Assembly (NCBI GenBank): GCA_028023455.1
Contig: JAQFVV010006294.1
Location: forward strand, 372,001-436,000
DNA from: Epiperipatus broadwayi
Taxonomy: Eukaryota > Onychophora > Udeonychophora > Euonychophora > Peripatidae
DNA: 64,000 bases
Reading direction: 5' to 3'
The first letter of the stretch is position 1, and every line of letters starts with the position of its first letter. Positions 25,253 to 37,929 of this stretch are shown here, in pieces. The translations under genes and the position numbers were made by a program. Below the pieces are notes generated by a model. It saw only the letters and a list, made by a program, of their open reading frames with translations, was not told the origin of the DNA and did no database searches.

Positions 25253-26530
25253 TTAAAGGGCTATACTTATAAAATTCGAATGAAGGAGGAATCATACACC
25301 CAATCCAAAACATACCCCATCCCATTCCAATACTGGGATGAGGTGGAGAAGCAAATTCAACAAATGATCGATTGGGATATCTCCATATAACAATCCGCTG
25401 GTCATGTGAAGAAAAAATGGAGATTTGTGATTATATCTGTATGCATGGAAATAAAACAGCATGACAATCCCTGAGACATCCCACCACTGATCCAGGAAGT
25501 ATTCATCCAGTTGGCAGGGCAGACGATCTTTTCTACCTTAGATCTTACCGTCAGTTATTGGCAGATAGCCCTAGAGCCTCATGACCAAAAGTATACCGCA
25601 TTTCGGTATGGAGGACATACTCATGTGTTTAAGCGAGTCCCCTTTGGACTCATTAATAGAGGGCAGCACTGATGCAATGTTTAAAACAAGTCCTATCCAA
25701 AGAGGTACAGAAAAATTTGGTATGCTATATGGACAATATAGTAATTGCCTTGACAAACATCACTGAACATTTGTAATGCCTTGAACAATTTTTACGTGAA
25801 TGTGCCCAAGAAAACATAACTATTAACTTGGAAAAGTTGCTTTGCGGTAAAAGAAATTACATTCCTTGGGCATGTTGTAACTGAGTATGGGGTCAAAGTC
25901 CACCCCGAGAAAGTAAAAGCCATTGAGCACTTCCCCAAACCAAAAACTTGGAAACAAGTCCGATCTTTCCTGGGGATTTGTAACTTCTATCACAGGTTTT
26001 ACCTGAATTACACTCATGAGACAGGAAAGCTGATAGAGTTACTAAAGAAAGATCATAAATGAGAATGGACCAAGGCACATGACCAGGATTTTGAGAACAA
26101 AAAAAATTTCCTTCAAGCTGTAATGTTGTGGCATCCTGATTTTACAAGGACCTTTTACATCGAAACTGATAGTAGCAAGCAGGGATTGGGGCTGTGTTAT
26201 TCCAAATTAGTGAAGAAGAAAAGCATCAGGTGCTCTATTTTTGTAGCCGTTCCTTAAGGGAGCTGAAGTACACTATACCACCATGGAACAAGAAACCCTA
26301 GCAATTGTTTGGGCCTGCCAGAAATTCCGGCAATTTCTCCTGGGGTCTGACATAGTCATAGTAACTGATCACAAATGTTTGGAATTCTTGAATAAGTTTC
26401 CTTACTAATGATCGATTGATCCGGTAGAACCTGGCCCTCCAACAGTTCCAATACAAAGTGGTTTACTGTCCAAGACATGAGAACATTGTGCAGATATCCT
26501 AAGCTGCCATCCTGTACCTGCAAATATCCA
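25253..26530 (+). pseudogene. pol: Reverse transcriptase and RNase H of the Ty3/gypsy pol
   Basis: RT motifs: STLDLTVSYWQI (~25538) and VPFGL (~25638). The catalytic box reads YMDN at 25726-25737 instead of YxDD. LGHVVTEYGV (~25864) and VRSFLGICNFYHRF (~25962) follow, the standard Ty3/gypsy thumb/connection. RNase H shows ETDSSKQGLG (~26162) and TMEQETLAI (~26280), then TDHKCLEFL near 26368. Frameshifts and stops are frequent. Confidence 0.8.
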
Positions 26531-26699
26531 AAATCCTCAGATGAATGACCAGACTCAGAATCATGGCCATAACCACGAAGACTCCTATGGAAACTGATGT
26601 GACAAATCTACAATATTGGCAAGATGACCAATATACTAACATTATTTCCAAGCTGGAAACCAATCACCTAATATGTACAAACAAAAGAAATGTGCAGTG

Positions 26700-27790
26700 A
26701 TACTCCCAATTCCGCGTAAATGATGGGATCCTGCAATGTAAAACAAAAGACATGGAGAACCCATGGAAAATCATGATGCCAAGTAAGATTAGAATGCAAC
26801 TGATCGAACATGTCCACAAAACCTTGGGACATTATGGGCCACAGAAGACTGAGGAAGCCTTGAGATGCCAATTTTACTGGCTGGGTATGTACACGCAGAT
26901 CCTCACAATGTTACGAAAATGTGCAATGTGTGCCCAGACTAAGTTTCTGAACAAGTCTTACACTGGAAGTATGAAACCCATAACTGCATCAAGGCCCAAT
27001 GAGTTACTTGCAATTGACCACTATGGCCCATTGCCTAAATTTAGAAATTTCCAATATTTACTCATGACCTACAATGTTTTTTCCAAATATGTAAGAACAT
27101 ATGCTGTCTGGGCTGCAAACTCAAGGAATACAATTCAGACCCTCTAAGATAACAAATCCCTTGAGGTGAGAAAACCTAATTCTATTCTATCAGATCATGG
27201 TTCAGCCTTCATCTCTAAGGAATGGAAAAACTGGCTTTTGAAGCAATGACTCTAATCAGTTGACATCGATTAGGAATCCCCAATCTAACCTGTGCGAAAG
27301 AGTCATGAGAGAAATCAATTGTCTCTCTCACACCTATATATCAACCAAACACTGGGATTGAGTAAATAAAACTGCAGAAATAATTGATTCTTTAAACCAG
27401 ACAATAAATGAGTCTACAGGTTTTACACCCAAAGATCATTATGGGAAAGCATGTCCCAACTTATTTCCAAACCTGGTGCCACTAGATGAAATAGTTATTG
27501 ACCCTATTCATAACAAAGAAGCTGCTAGAAGACAGTTGGCCCAGATAGCCGAAAATCGCATAGAGACGACAGATGCAACATCACCAATTTCAGGGAGATC
27601 AAGTATGGTTGATATCCCCCAAGACTAGCAGTGTAGTAAAGAAGGAATTTTTAAAAAAAATTTCCCTTGTATAGTGGACCATACCTTGTTTGGAGATGTC
27701 ATGAAAATGCTTTTCTATTGGAAGGAGAAAATGGATTTGTGGGATTTATAATGCATGGCAATTGAAACCTTACACACCACCAGATCCTGG
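26700..27790 (+). pseudogene. pol: Integrase of the Ty3/gypsy pol
   Basis: The HHCC zinc finger is visible (H-x-H pair in HVHKTLGH, then CAMC at ~26930). The core has the first Asp in LAIDHYGP (~27010), the second in SDHGSAF (~27190) and a plausible Glu in MREIN (~27310), though the frame breaks between them. A C-terminal GPYLVWRCHENAF segment near 27690 fits the usual integrase C-terminal domain. The longest open piece is 26752-27147. Confidence 0.8.
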
Positions 27791-28086
27791 TAGAAGATAA
27801 AAAAAAAAAATTTTTTCCCACTCGGCTGCAAAAAACCATGGACCCATGAAAGATGAGAAATCATCCAAAGGACAAAGGCAATGGAATCATCGATTGGTTT
27901 TAATTATAGTTGAAATCATTAGGGATAGATAACAAAGAGGGGAGAAATGTATATAACTATAGCATTAGGTTTACATAGTAAAATAAAAAAGAGAAAATCA
28001 ATAAGTAATTCTAAAATTGAACTTTCAACCATATCTTTTGGTCACCACTCAATGACTCGTAGTCCAGGAGGGTTAATTTTTTTTTG

Positions 28087-28156
28087 CCTTTCCATTATAA
28101 GTGGGGAAGTGTATAAATTTTTTTTTCGTTTCTTTCCATTATAAAGGGGGGAAGTA
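28087..28156 (+). promoter_or_regulatory. Polypurine tract, duplicated
   Basis: AAAGGGGGGAAG at about 28144-28154 lies immediately before the 3' LTR, the position of the plus-strand primer. A second, similar block TTTCCATTATAAGTGGGGAAG lies ~47 bp upstream (from 28087). Confidence 0.6.
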
Positions 28157-31100
28157 TGAAGCATTCAATCTTAAGCTAAGACTGAGCTTCATGGTTCCTT
28201 CTACTATTTAACTAGCTAACCCACATTTAAATCCTACATTACATCATGCTCCTGTAATTATACAAATATTTCACATGTGTATAGCTGAAAAATGCACCTA
28301 AAATTGTAAATTTAAATTTTTAAACATTTATTATTACTGATTATTTTTGTTTATTAAATTACTCAGGTGCGGTTCAGACATATATATGTAAAAGAGCAAA
28401 TTTAATAACTAAATATTAATTTTGTTTTATAAAACTTTTTCATATTAATTTTTTTTTTCATTAAACTTTTTTTTTTTTTACAATCCAAGATAGAGAATGC
28501 AATAATTAAATTTTCCAAAAATAAGTACAAGGGTGGGAATTAAACATTGTTCAATTATTGGGGAAATAATTTTTTTAAAGTCTGATTTAAAATGGGGAAT
28601 TTATTAAATAGATAACGCATTGTTAAAAATATTTTTGTCAAATCTATTTCCGATCTTGAAATAGATTTAAGTATTTTTGGAAAGTTATCTAACGATTGAA
28701 TCTCTATAACAATGGATATAACATTCTAATTAAATTGTACAAAGACAATAGCATTCTTCAAATACTTGAGCAGGGGTATAAAATGGATGATTTTTAACCA
28801 TTAAGAAAAAAACCATTATGGCAAGTTGAGGGTTGCTAAGACCATCTACATCATTTTTTTTTAAATATGTGACTTGGCTAGAAAATTCACCACCTTTCTC
28901 CTGCTTCTAAGATCATCCTCATACTACAATTTTGCTGCCCCGTCACCTTGACTATCGGAAGAATGTTGATAAATCTAATGAAAACCATTTGTTGCGTTGA
29001 TCGTTGGAAACCATTTCTTAATCGCCATGTACATGAGCTGAACTTACTCAATTGGACTCTACAAATGTGCAAAGGTAATTAAACAAGACCATTCCGCAAA
29101 ACTCATTTAAACCCTTTCAAATGAACTTTAATTTCTAATATCCAGATTTTGTCCTCTTAAAAATTTATAACCAAGTAATTTTTCTCTCTGTAAATATAAG
29201 ATTTGCTCTCAATAACTTTCAGTAACTGAACTTATCATATGCTCTCTTTTCGTAATCTTGGTGCGGTCTGTCTTTTATATATTAAAATATGATTGTTTTT
29301 TTTTATGAATTAATATGCCAATCTAAACAATCTTTCGAGCTTAACATATAAATCTTTCTCTTCCTTTTTTTTTGTAATCAGACCTCCTTAAGTTGAGGTT
29401 CATAAATCCCCTCCGAGCTTAACATATAAATCTTTCTCTTCCTTTTTTTTTGTAATCAGACCTCCTTAAGTTGAGGTTCATAAATCCCCTCCTGTTAAAT
29501 AAACTTCAACGTATTTTAAAATCAATAAGCTCGCCAGATTGTTTCCTCATTTTAACTTCTATGTTTTATTTTTATAAAAATGAAGACAGTATTTATCAAA
29601 TCTGGGGTAATGCAATTAAATTAATACTTTCTAAGATGCAAAAATGTTATTTACTGAACTTCTAAAAGTAGTGACTAGTCATTTTGTTTTTCTAATATTC
29701 TATTACTCTTAAAATTTTCAAACCAAAATAATCCCAGTATTTAAGCCAAGCCATGAAGGTGGGGTTGAATCATGTTCTTTTATGACAGATAAGGAGGGGG
29801 GTAATTTTAGAATCCTATTTAATAAATAAAATTTCAGTATATTGTCTTGAATAAAAATCCTTTCTTATACATATGTTAAAATGGCATAGCTAATTAATAA
29901 ATTGTAACATTCAAACTAGAGCAGAGATTTTAAAGCCATAAATAATTAGTACCACATCACGTTGTTAGTGATCTTTTAAAAATGTGTTACTGACATTAGG
30001 CTTAGTTTCGTTCATTTACATTTATGTGCTTCTAATCTGGGAGTCGCGACGAACTCGCACCCATGGATTTCTATCCTTCATGCCTTATTTCCTATAAAAC
30101 GCGTATGTGCATTGGTGGAGGCCGACACCATACCTTCTTTTGGGTAAAAAGGTTCTGTGCGCCGGTGAAGGCCCATGCTAGACCCAATTTCATATTTCTT
30201 TAAGCACTGCCCAAGAAAAAGGGGCTGCATTTTTATTTTGTTAAGGAGCACAACTCGTCATACTTCCTGGCCTCAAGTCAGTACCATAAAATTTTATTTA
30301 ATATGTTCTTTTGCTTCGTGACCCAGTTTGGGTGCCACAATATTCCAACTTGTTTTTAACAGCTGCCTGAATTAACAATTTTTTTTTTTTTGCTTTATAT
30401 AACCCCAACCATCATAATTCCCTTTTCAGATTTAGAGTACTAGCCGGGGGAGGGGGGGTATCAAGCATTCTATTTGAAATATAAATTGTAAATCTTGTTA
30501 ATCAAAGGTTTTGTTCCGTAATCAAATGCAACTTTGAAATGTTTTTAGTTTTCTTTTATTTTCACGACTGAAATGGTGTGAGAATAATTCATTCAGTGTT
30601 TATAACTAATTTTCAGAATGCTCTTTATATCTCTATATAGCAATCACCATCATTAATTGTAATCAATAAATGCATTACTTATATAATACCTAAATTTGCT
30701 TGTAAAAATGATTGGCATAGTAATAGTAAACCTACCCAACAAAATAAAAATGTTGATTTGTGAATGTTTAAAACCAGAATTTGAGAGCATATGAACTACA
30801 ATGGCAGGTATATTCATGCCCATCGCAATATCACTATAATCAAATTTTTTTATATATCTTTTATTAAATATTTTATTTTAAATTTATTTAAATGTTCAAA
30901 TTCCAATTTTCTCCACTTCCACACATACATTTAATTAAGTTAATCTTATAAGGTGTCTGTCTCATTGTCTTTACGCTCTGCTAGCGGGCCGGATTTAAAA
31001 TAATTCTAGTGTGCACTCATTGTTATGTTATCCATTAGGTGTTTGATCTGGGGCTTGGAGAGTGGGTTCGAATTCAGGTTGGTCCCTGACCTAAATCTCA

Positions 31101-31175
31101 GACTTGACCGGGTTTGAAGTACATTTTGTGAGTTCCAGCTCATGTTAGATGGCTAAACATGTTTTGACCAGTACA
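28157..31175 (+). repeat. 3' LTR of the Ty3/gypsy element
   Basis: About 3.0 kb, starting TGAAGCATTC and ending GACCAGTACA. It carries a 78-bp tandem duplication (29337-29492) absent from the 5' LTR, as well as scattered substitutions. Confidence 0.85.
29337..29492 (+). repeat. 78-bp tandem duplication private to the 3' LTR
   Basis: GAGCTTAACATATAAATC...TCATAAATCCCCTCC is present twice in a row; the 5' LTR has it once (from about 20817). Confidence 0.85.
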
Positions 31176-31600
31176 ATATATACCTATACATCTGAAAGGG
31201 AAATTTTTTAAAGTTATCGTATTTAACATATTTTTACATATGGATATTGGACACTTAAAAGAAGAATATAAAGATTTCAGGCCAGTCAGTGAATTATGGA
31301 AAGATGTGTGTTAAGAGTAAGAAGAGATCGAAAACTGAAATACAGAGAAAACAAAAATATCATTGACCTTTTATTCAAAGAATGAAGAGATTGAAATGGA
31401 GCTAGGCTGGATGTATTGCTAAAAGAAATGACAATATATGAACTAGGTCCCAAGAGATTGCACAAAACCTAGAAAGAAAACATATATGATACAGATAGAT
31501 AAAAGAAGAAAATTTGCTGGTAAAATGCAGAGAAGAGATGTGGATTAGAAAAATTTGATTAACCTTGGAGATCTTCATCATCCAGTGGATCAATAATGGT
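31176..31600 (+). pseudogene. 3' part of the RTE LINE, after the Ty3/gypsy insertion
   Basis: The frame resumes with HLKGKFFK (~31188), matching the conserved region after the RT palm, then MERCVLRVRRDRKL (~31298), a typical C-terminal RTE motif. Together with 17430-19659 this is one LINE copy. Stops are frequent. Confidence 0.65.
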
Positions 31601-34600
31601 TAAAAATAATAATATTTGAATCATATGCCATATTTATTATATTTCATGAAGAAAGCAATTAAACTATGAAAAGCAAATTTTATTTTATGTACAATATTTT
31701 ATTTAGAGATTAGACTTAAACAAAATAAGACATAGATAAATATTGGGAATAGATGTTTACCAAATCTCAGTTTAGATCTGACAATGTAACCTTAGATGTG
31801 AGGGAATCAAATGTCTCAACAATTATTTAGTATAAATTCATATAAATAATAAATTTTAGTGAATTTTCTGGTTCACATATAGCTATCATTGTTAAAATCA
31901 ACATTGAGTTATAAATCCATAATAATCAAAATTAAATTAAATTAATGCTTTTAATTTAATTTTAAATTTGAACAGAAAAACTGTTTTCAGATTATACAGA
32001 TATCTGTTTTCCTTAAATAATGATGTCAGAATGATTGGATGATAAACTTGAATGTATGAGAAGTATTCTTCATATTGATCATATAATAAATATGACTATG
32101 TTTTTTTGCAAAGCTTAATGTCCTGAAAAATATGGATGTCTACAGGATTTTCTAAACATATATGATCATAGAATTGTGATGTAAATCATTTATAGAATTT
32201 GATTATGGTCTTAGTAAATCTTGATTCAAAATTTCTAATAAAAACTATTGTTTCTTTATATTATATTGATAGGTTGTAATTAATCAAGGCTGTAATACAT
32301 TTTTAAAAACATAATTAAATAATAGTTTATTAAAGTAAGTAAATAAAAAACCAGTAATTATTTAAGACATTAGGAAAAATAAGATATTATCATATCTTTA
32401 CAGGAGAGAATAATGAGAATACATCAAAATTGTAAAGATTTAAAGGAAATTAAAGCTAAAAATTTAATTAATGATCTAAATGAAGGAACTTCTATAAGAA
32501 TCTAAGGGGGAAAAAGAATTTTCATTCAATAAGTAGCCACTTTCTACAATATGATTAAAAGTTATTGGATTAATTTTTCTGAGTGTTGATATCATTTTAC
32601 TTTTAGAACAAGTTCAAATGAACAAACAATATATTTTACTTTCCTCAGCTGGAAATTAATCCAATTTTCACTATTGCTCTAAGAGTAGGAACGAGTAACT
32701 AGGCAACCAGATCCTATGATCAAGCTGATAATGATCACTATTGACGGTAATTTGTACTATCTTATAATTTTACTATTACATATAATAATAAATTTACATA
32801 AAATTAATTGCTGATATTTTTTTAAAACAAAATTTATGCCACCCCACCCCCCTTCAGAATCTGCAAGGACTTGAATACTAATATTATTTACAATTATAAT
32901 AAGAATAAAAATGAGACAACTTCAAAAAATTTTAAATCATTACCAGAATATTTTATTTGGTAAATCTGCAAAATAATTTTAAAAATAATTTAATATAAAT
33001 AAATTTCCATTAATCTAAACACCACTAATTAAAAAATGATTATTATCCAGCTAAATTATGAAGTATAGTTTTGATTTATTATTATAATTATATAAAAAAA
33101 ATTCTGCTGATATAAATATTCTGTATTTTAAATTATTATCAAGATATACAAATTAGATAATAAAATTAATGTTTAAATTTTTTAGAAGTTTAGGTCTTAA
33201 ATTTGTGGTGGGGGCGGGATAAAAATTCAAAAATCCAAAAAACTCCTGGAACCCGATTTCTGATTAATGATAATTTAAGTACACTTAATTACAAACCCAT
33301 ATATATGTATACAGATATGGAAGAATTAATAGTGACTTTAATTTATAGCTAATCAATAAGCAAGCCATGAAGTTATAAATAACTATCTAGTTTTAATAAA
33401 GAATAATTGTATTTGGCCTTTGAGTTATAAAAAGAACCACTTAAAATGTGATTTTAAATTAACAATTTACCTTTAAGAAAACAAAAACTACTTTAAAATG
33501 ATTTTAGAAAGAAAAAAAAATTGAGACAGCAAATGTATTTTATGACTTATATAGATAAAAGTAAATTTCATAAATAAATTGCATTTAAAAAGCAGAATAA
33601 ATAAATTATGGTTATGACAATCATTAAAAGGTCTGTACTGAAAAAAAGAAAAAAGCATTGAAATTCTAACAAAATATATGGCTTTTAAGAAGAACATAGT
33701 CTTCCATGATTTGAAAATGTCTTTCTAATTAAATCTGCAAATAAAATTTAAAAAAAAGAATTTTTGGAATCTGTTTTAAGGCAATATATTTAGAGGTATT
33801 TTATATTTGTAATAGATGCAGTATTGCAATCTATTATTCTACTCCAGAGCAATCTACTACTATAAAAATAAAACACTAGATAGCAGTGTAACAAAATCTC
33901 TAGATAACATAGAAAATATTAGACATCTGTTAATTAAATGCAAATGCCTGTAAGCAGAAAGGGTACAAATAATGAAGTTGTGAAAAAATAAATATAAACA
34001 GTGATTATACAGAAAGTGGGTTCTTGGTTTTTATGCTGGGTGTGGGAAAAGATGAGGGATTTAGATATGAAGACCATGGAGTTGACAACTATTGTTATAG
34101 AAATGGGATGGAACAAGATAGAGAAGAATATGGAAAACTTAGGGTGGGGAATGGAAAGGGAAGGTAAAGTGGCTAACAGGTTTCTCTGGGAATAGTGGCT
34201 GAGAGATTCCTGACTCCAAATAAGAAGTTGCAATGCATCGCATCACATAACTTTTTTATCTTCACCAATGGCGATTTAAATTTGCATATCCAGTGTAGCT
34301 ATCTTTAACTTTTCTTTATATCGTCCAAGCCAATGACCAAAAATCCAGATATTAAGGTTTTGAACCCTACATAATGCTATAAGTCTGACAAGAATAACTA
34401 TATATTTTAATAATCTTAATTACATGTAAATTATATATAGGCTATCTCTGATCCTTTGGTAAGGATAGTATATACCAAACATGGCATTCCGTGAATTTAT
34501 TCAGATTATTTTCATTATTTAAGTTTACAATAGCTGGATATGGAGTAGAGTAATAGATTAGATTATTGCTGCTTCTAATGTGATTGATGAAAGTGAGTTG

Positions 34601-35933
34601 ATTTGATATTTAAATATTAAGAAATAGATGTTTTATTATTTTTATTTTTTACACTTCCCTGTGAATAAATTTCAACATTTAAACATTAAAATAAAATTAA
34701 AAATTGTGCATGTAGATGTTGGATGAACAGTAACTTACCAAATCTTACTCAAAAATAAAACAAATAATAATAAAATTTTCATAATAATTTAATTGATATA
34801 AACAATATCAATTCATACCAACATTAACATTGTTATTATATGCATATTCAAAAATAAATAATATAGTGTGATAAACAATTTTTTTAATTGCTCCAAAAAT
34901 ATTGAAAGATTTGATATTTCAACATTAGTAATCAGTAAATTTGTTTCTGTTTTTAAAACAGGCAAAACTTTATTGGCTTAAATTTATTTCTACAAGAGCT
35001 ATGTAAACCAACAAGCTTCCACTGATAAACAAACATTATGTATGCCTATAAAATAAGTCATTTCTAATGCAAGATCTGATTTATAATTGAATTCTTTAGC
35101 TTTAAAAAGTTGTCTTGTTTTTAAAAAAAAGGCAATTAGTGGGTAACAGATATGGGAGTATGACAGATAATGCAAATTTGATGTTTACAATATAGTAATA
35201 ATAACTCCATATCATTTTAATATCTCCCTCTAAAAAATCTTGGCTCATTTATTAAAGTTCAGGGAATGTTTTCTATTAATATCTCTAATCAATCCCCATC
35301 AAACAGCAAAATGGCATTATCCATTCCTTCCATTTTTGAAAATCATAATTTCAATATGAAATTTTTGAAACTGAATGGAATAACTTTATTCCATGCTTGA
35401 TTATATTATGGGTATTTGAGAAGCATTGTCATCAAATTTAATCTTCTTAGAAGCTGGCATTAATATTTTATTTTTGTGAGTTTTTAAAATATAATGTTGT
35501 TCCTAGAAAATAAGAACAATAGCATAACATAAATGAAAAAAAATATAGTTAATTTTTCAACACTCACAAAAAAAATAAAACATTTGTTTTAATCATCACT
35601 AAAAACTACTCATAAACAAGTTTGGTCATCCTAATCCAGAAAAAAAAAAAGAAAGAAATATAGAGCATGACCAAAAAGTTAAAAATAAGTTGCAACAATT
35701 ATGCAAAGTAATTCGTGAACCACGAATAAGGCCATATATATCTTGCACTCCTTCAGTTATTTTATTTGGTAGTTTCTATGCTGTCTTTTAGACCCTTTTG
35801 TGGAAAATCTTTATTTTTCAAACTTCAGTATCTTATCTAATTGTGTAGCATTTCTTTATATTCTATTTCCAGCTATAATTTCCCATAAAAGCTACTGTTA
35901 TTTATATTCTAAGAGTGTATTTTAAATAAGTTA
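31601..35933. other. Unassigned AT-rich DNA
   Basis: Over 4 kb in which I find no domain, inverted repeat or tRNA-like motif I can defend. Opposed frames at 33934-34233 and 34001-34195 look like composition artefacts. Confidence 0.5.
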
Positions 35934-36746
35934 TACAAGTAATGTAATACATTCAAATATCAGCCTTTCAAGCTAATTGCGCATACGCTTTTGCGAGTAT
36001 TAATAATAATAAATGAATACTTTCTCTCCAATACAAGATATAGTATTTGTGCAGGAATAAAATGAATCCACTTATTCCTATGACTCAAATGCTTATATAT
36101 GAGCAAATCTGAAGTACTGGCAAGGAAAGCGTGAGGATGGAACAGTCACTTTAAATTACTATATATGATGTCTGAATGAATGACGGTGAAATTGTCTAGA
36201 ATTTACTAAACGTCACTCTAACTGAAACTTAATCATATTTTATTCCTGCATAAATACTATATCTTGTATTGGAGAGAAAGTATTCATTTATTATTATTAA
36301 CCCTCGCAAAAGCGTATGCACAATTAGCTTGAAAGGCTGATATTTGAATGTAATACAATTGTAAACATACGCTATATAAAATAAATGCTTATTTACATAT
36401 GATTAAGTTTCAGTTAGAGTGATGTTTAGTAAATTCTAGACAATTTCACAGAACGTCATTCATTCAGACATCATATATAGTAATTTAAAGTGACGGTTCC
36501 ATCCTCACGCTTTCCTTGCCAGTACTTCAGATTTGCTCATATATAAGCATTTGAGTCGTAGGAATAAGTGGATCCATTTTATTCCTGCATAAATACTATA
36601 ACTTGTATTGAAGAGAAAGTATTCATTTATTATTATTAACACTCGCAAAAGCGTATGCACAATTAGCTTGAAAGGCTGATATTTGAATGTAATACAATTG
36701 TAAACATACGCTATATAAAATAAATGCTTATTTACAAGTAATGTAA
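35934..36746 (+). mobile_element. Foldback element, copy 3 (longest)
   Basis: A 14-bp direct repeat TACAAGTAATGTAA at both ends (35934-35947, 36733-36746). The ~800-bp body has one unit in one orientation and about two blocks in the other: GGCTGATATTTGAATGTAAT with the tail ACGCTATATAAAATAAATGC occurs at ~36335 and again at ~36675. The tail therefore ends the element on the right and also marks an internal junction, suggesting a dimer. A central stem GACG...CGTC (~36182-36216) is conserved with copies 1 and 2. Confidence 0.75.
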
Positions 36747-37676
36747 ATAAAAGATCAGTTTTTCTTAGAAATCAAGTTAATCATAAAATATTTCTATTAG
36801 ATAGTCTATTACTTGACATCTACTTCATTTATCCAATCCATTGAAAAATGCTTTTAAATTTGTAGATCCATTATCATCCAACAAGTGCATAACATCTTGT
36901 CTTATGAACTTGCTATTATATTTTCAAATAATTATGAATCATTCTTGAATGAAATGTTTTCATTGCTTTTAAGTTGATATGGAAATCCATGTTATAAATG
37001 AAGGATTCAGCATTGAGTGACTCTGGATTTATAATCTTGCTATTGTACCCATCAAAATATTACATCACATTCTTAAGTAAAAAAAATTCCATTGCCTTAA
37101 TATTAAGTTTTATATAGAAATCCATAGCCCATCTAAACTGTCAGGACAGCATCAGTAGATATAATACCTCCCTCACCATTATACATCAATCACGTTTGTT
37201 TTACAGTAAACACATTGACACCCATCCGATTAACTCAGATTGCATGAGACTTTTGTTTTCTAGATATTCATTTCAGACTAATTCTAGATAGCTACCTGAA
37301 TTAGCGACTATGGTTCAGTTACTCAAAAACTAAATACTTGTAGTCTAAAAAATGCATTTCCAATATCTCAATTCTATTTAATTGAATTGGAAACATAATA
37401 ACTCTATATACAACTAATTTAGTTCAAGTAGTTATATCACTGTGATGAAACACCCTCCTCCCCCATTTTATAACTTTTTTTAAAACAGAAAGAAAATTTA
37501 TAATTATTGAGTCCTTTCAGATTAGGAAATTTTATAGATATGAACAGTCCCACAAATAATTATCATAAAATAGGGAAATACTTAAAAAGTATTCCTGTAA
37601 TTGTTTTTAAAATATTAGTAACTTAAAGAAAAAATAAACCTCAATAATATCAATTGAACATAATTAAAATTCACAA
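36747..37676. other. Unassigned AT-rich DNA
   Basis: Short minus-strand frames of mixed composition near 36850-37180; no family recognised. Confidence 0.4.
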
Positions 37677-37929
37677 GTACTATGGTATCAAACTTATATG
37701 AACATGGGCCACAAAATTCAGTTTAAGAGTCTGTGAACTGCAGACAAAAAAAAATTTTTTTTCACATATATTCAAAAATAAATTGTTTAAATTTTACATT
37801 TATTTTAGATATTATTATGAAATATTACAACAAAATTTAAGATGAGAGAAATTTTAAAAAAATATTTTTTGCTAGAAACTTGGTATCTGTTGGCAGAAAC
37901 CATTTTACAAATATTGAGAAAAATGTTTG

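Larger units (their letters stand above)
19660..31175 (+). mobile_element. Ty3/gypsy LTR retrotransposon, ~11.5 kb, nested in an RTE LINE
   Basis: Two ~3-kb direct repeats (LTRs) enclose a 5.6-kb interior with gag, aspartic protease, RT, RNase H and integrase in Ty3/gypsy order. No env-like frame or chromodomain was seen after integrase. The 3' LTR starts TG and both LTRs end CA; the 5' LTR start reads CC instead of TG. A possible 5-bp TSD is ATTCC/ATACC if the ends are set a few bases differently. The LTRs differ at several sites per 100 bases and by indels, and the ORFs hold many stops, so it is an old, inactive copy. Confidence 0.85.

Noticed and set aside
33934-34233. Overlapping opposite-strand frames as genes
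   Set aside because: Both strands are open over the same bases because of skewed composition; neither shows a domain.
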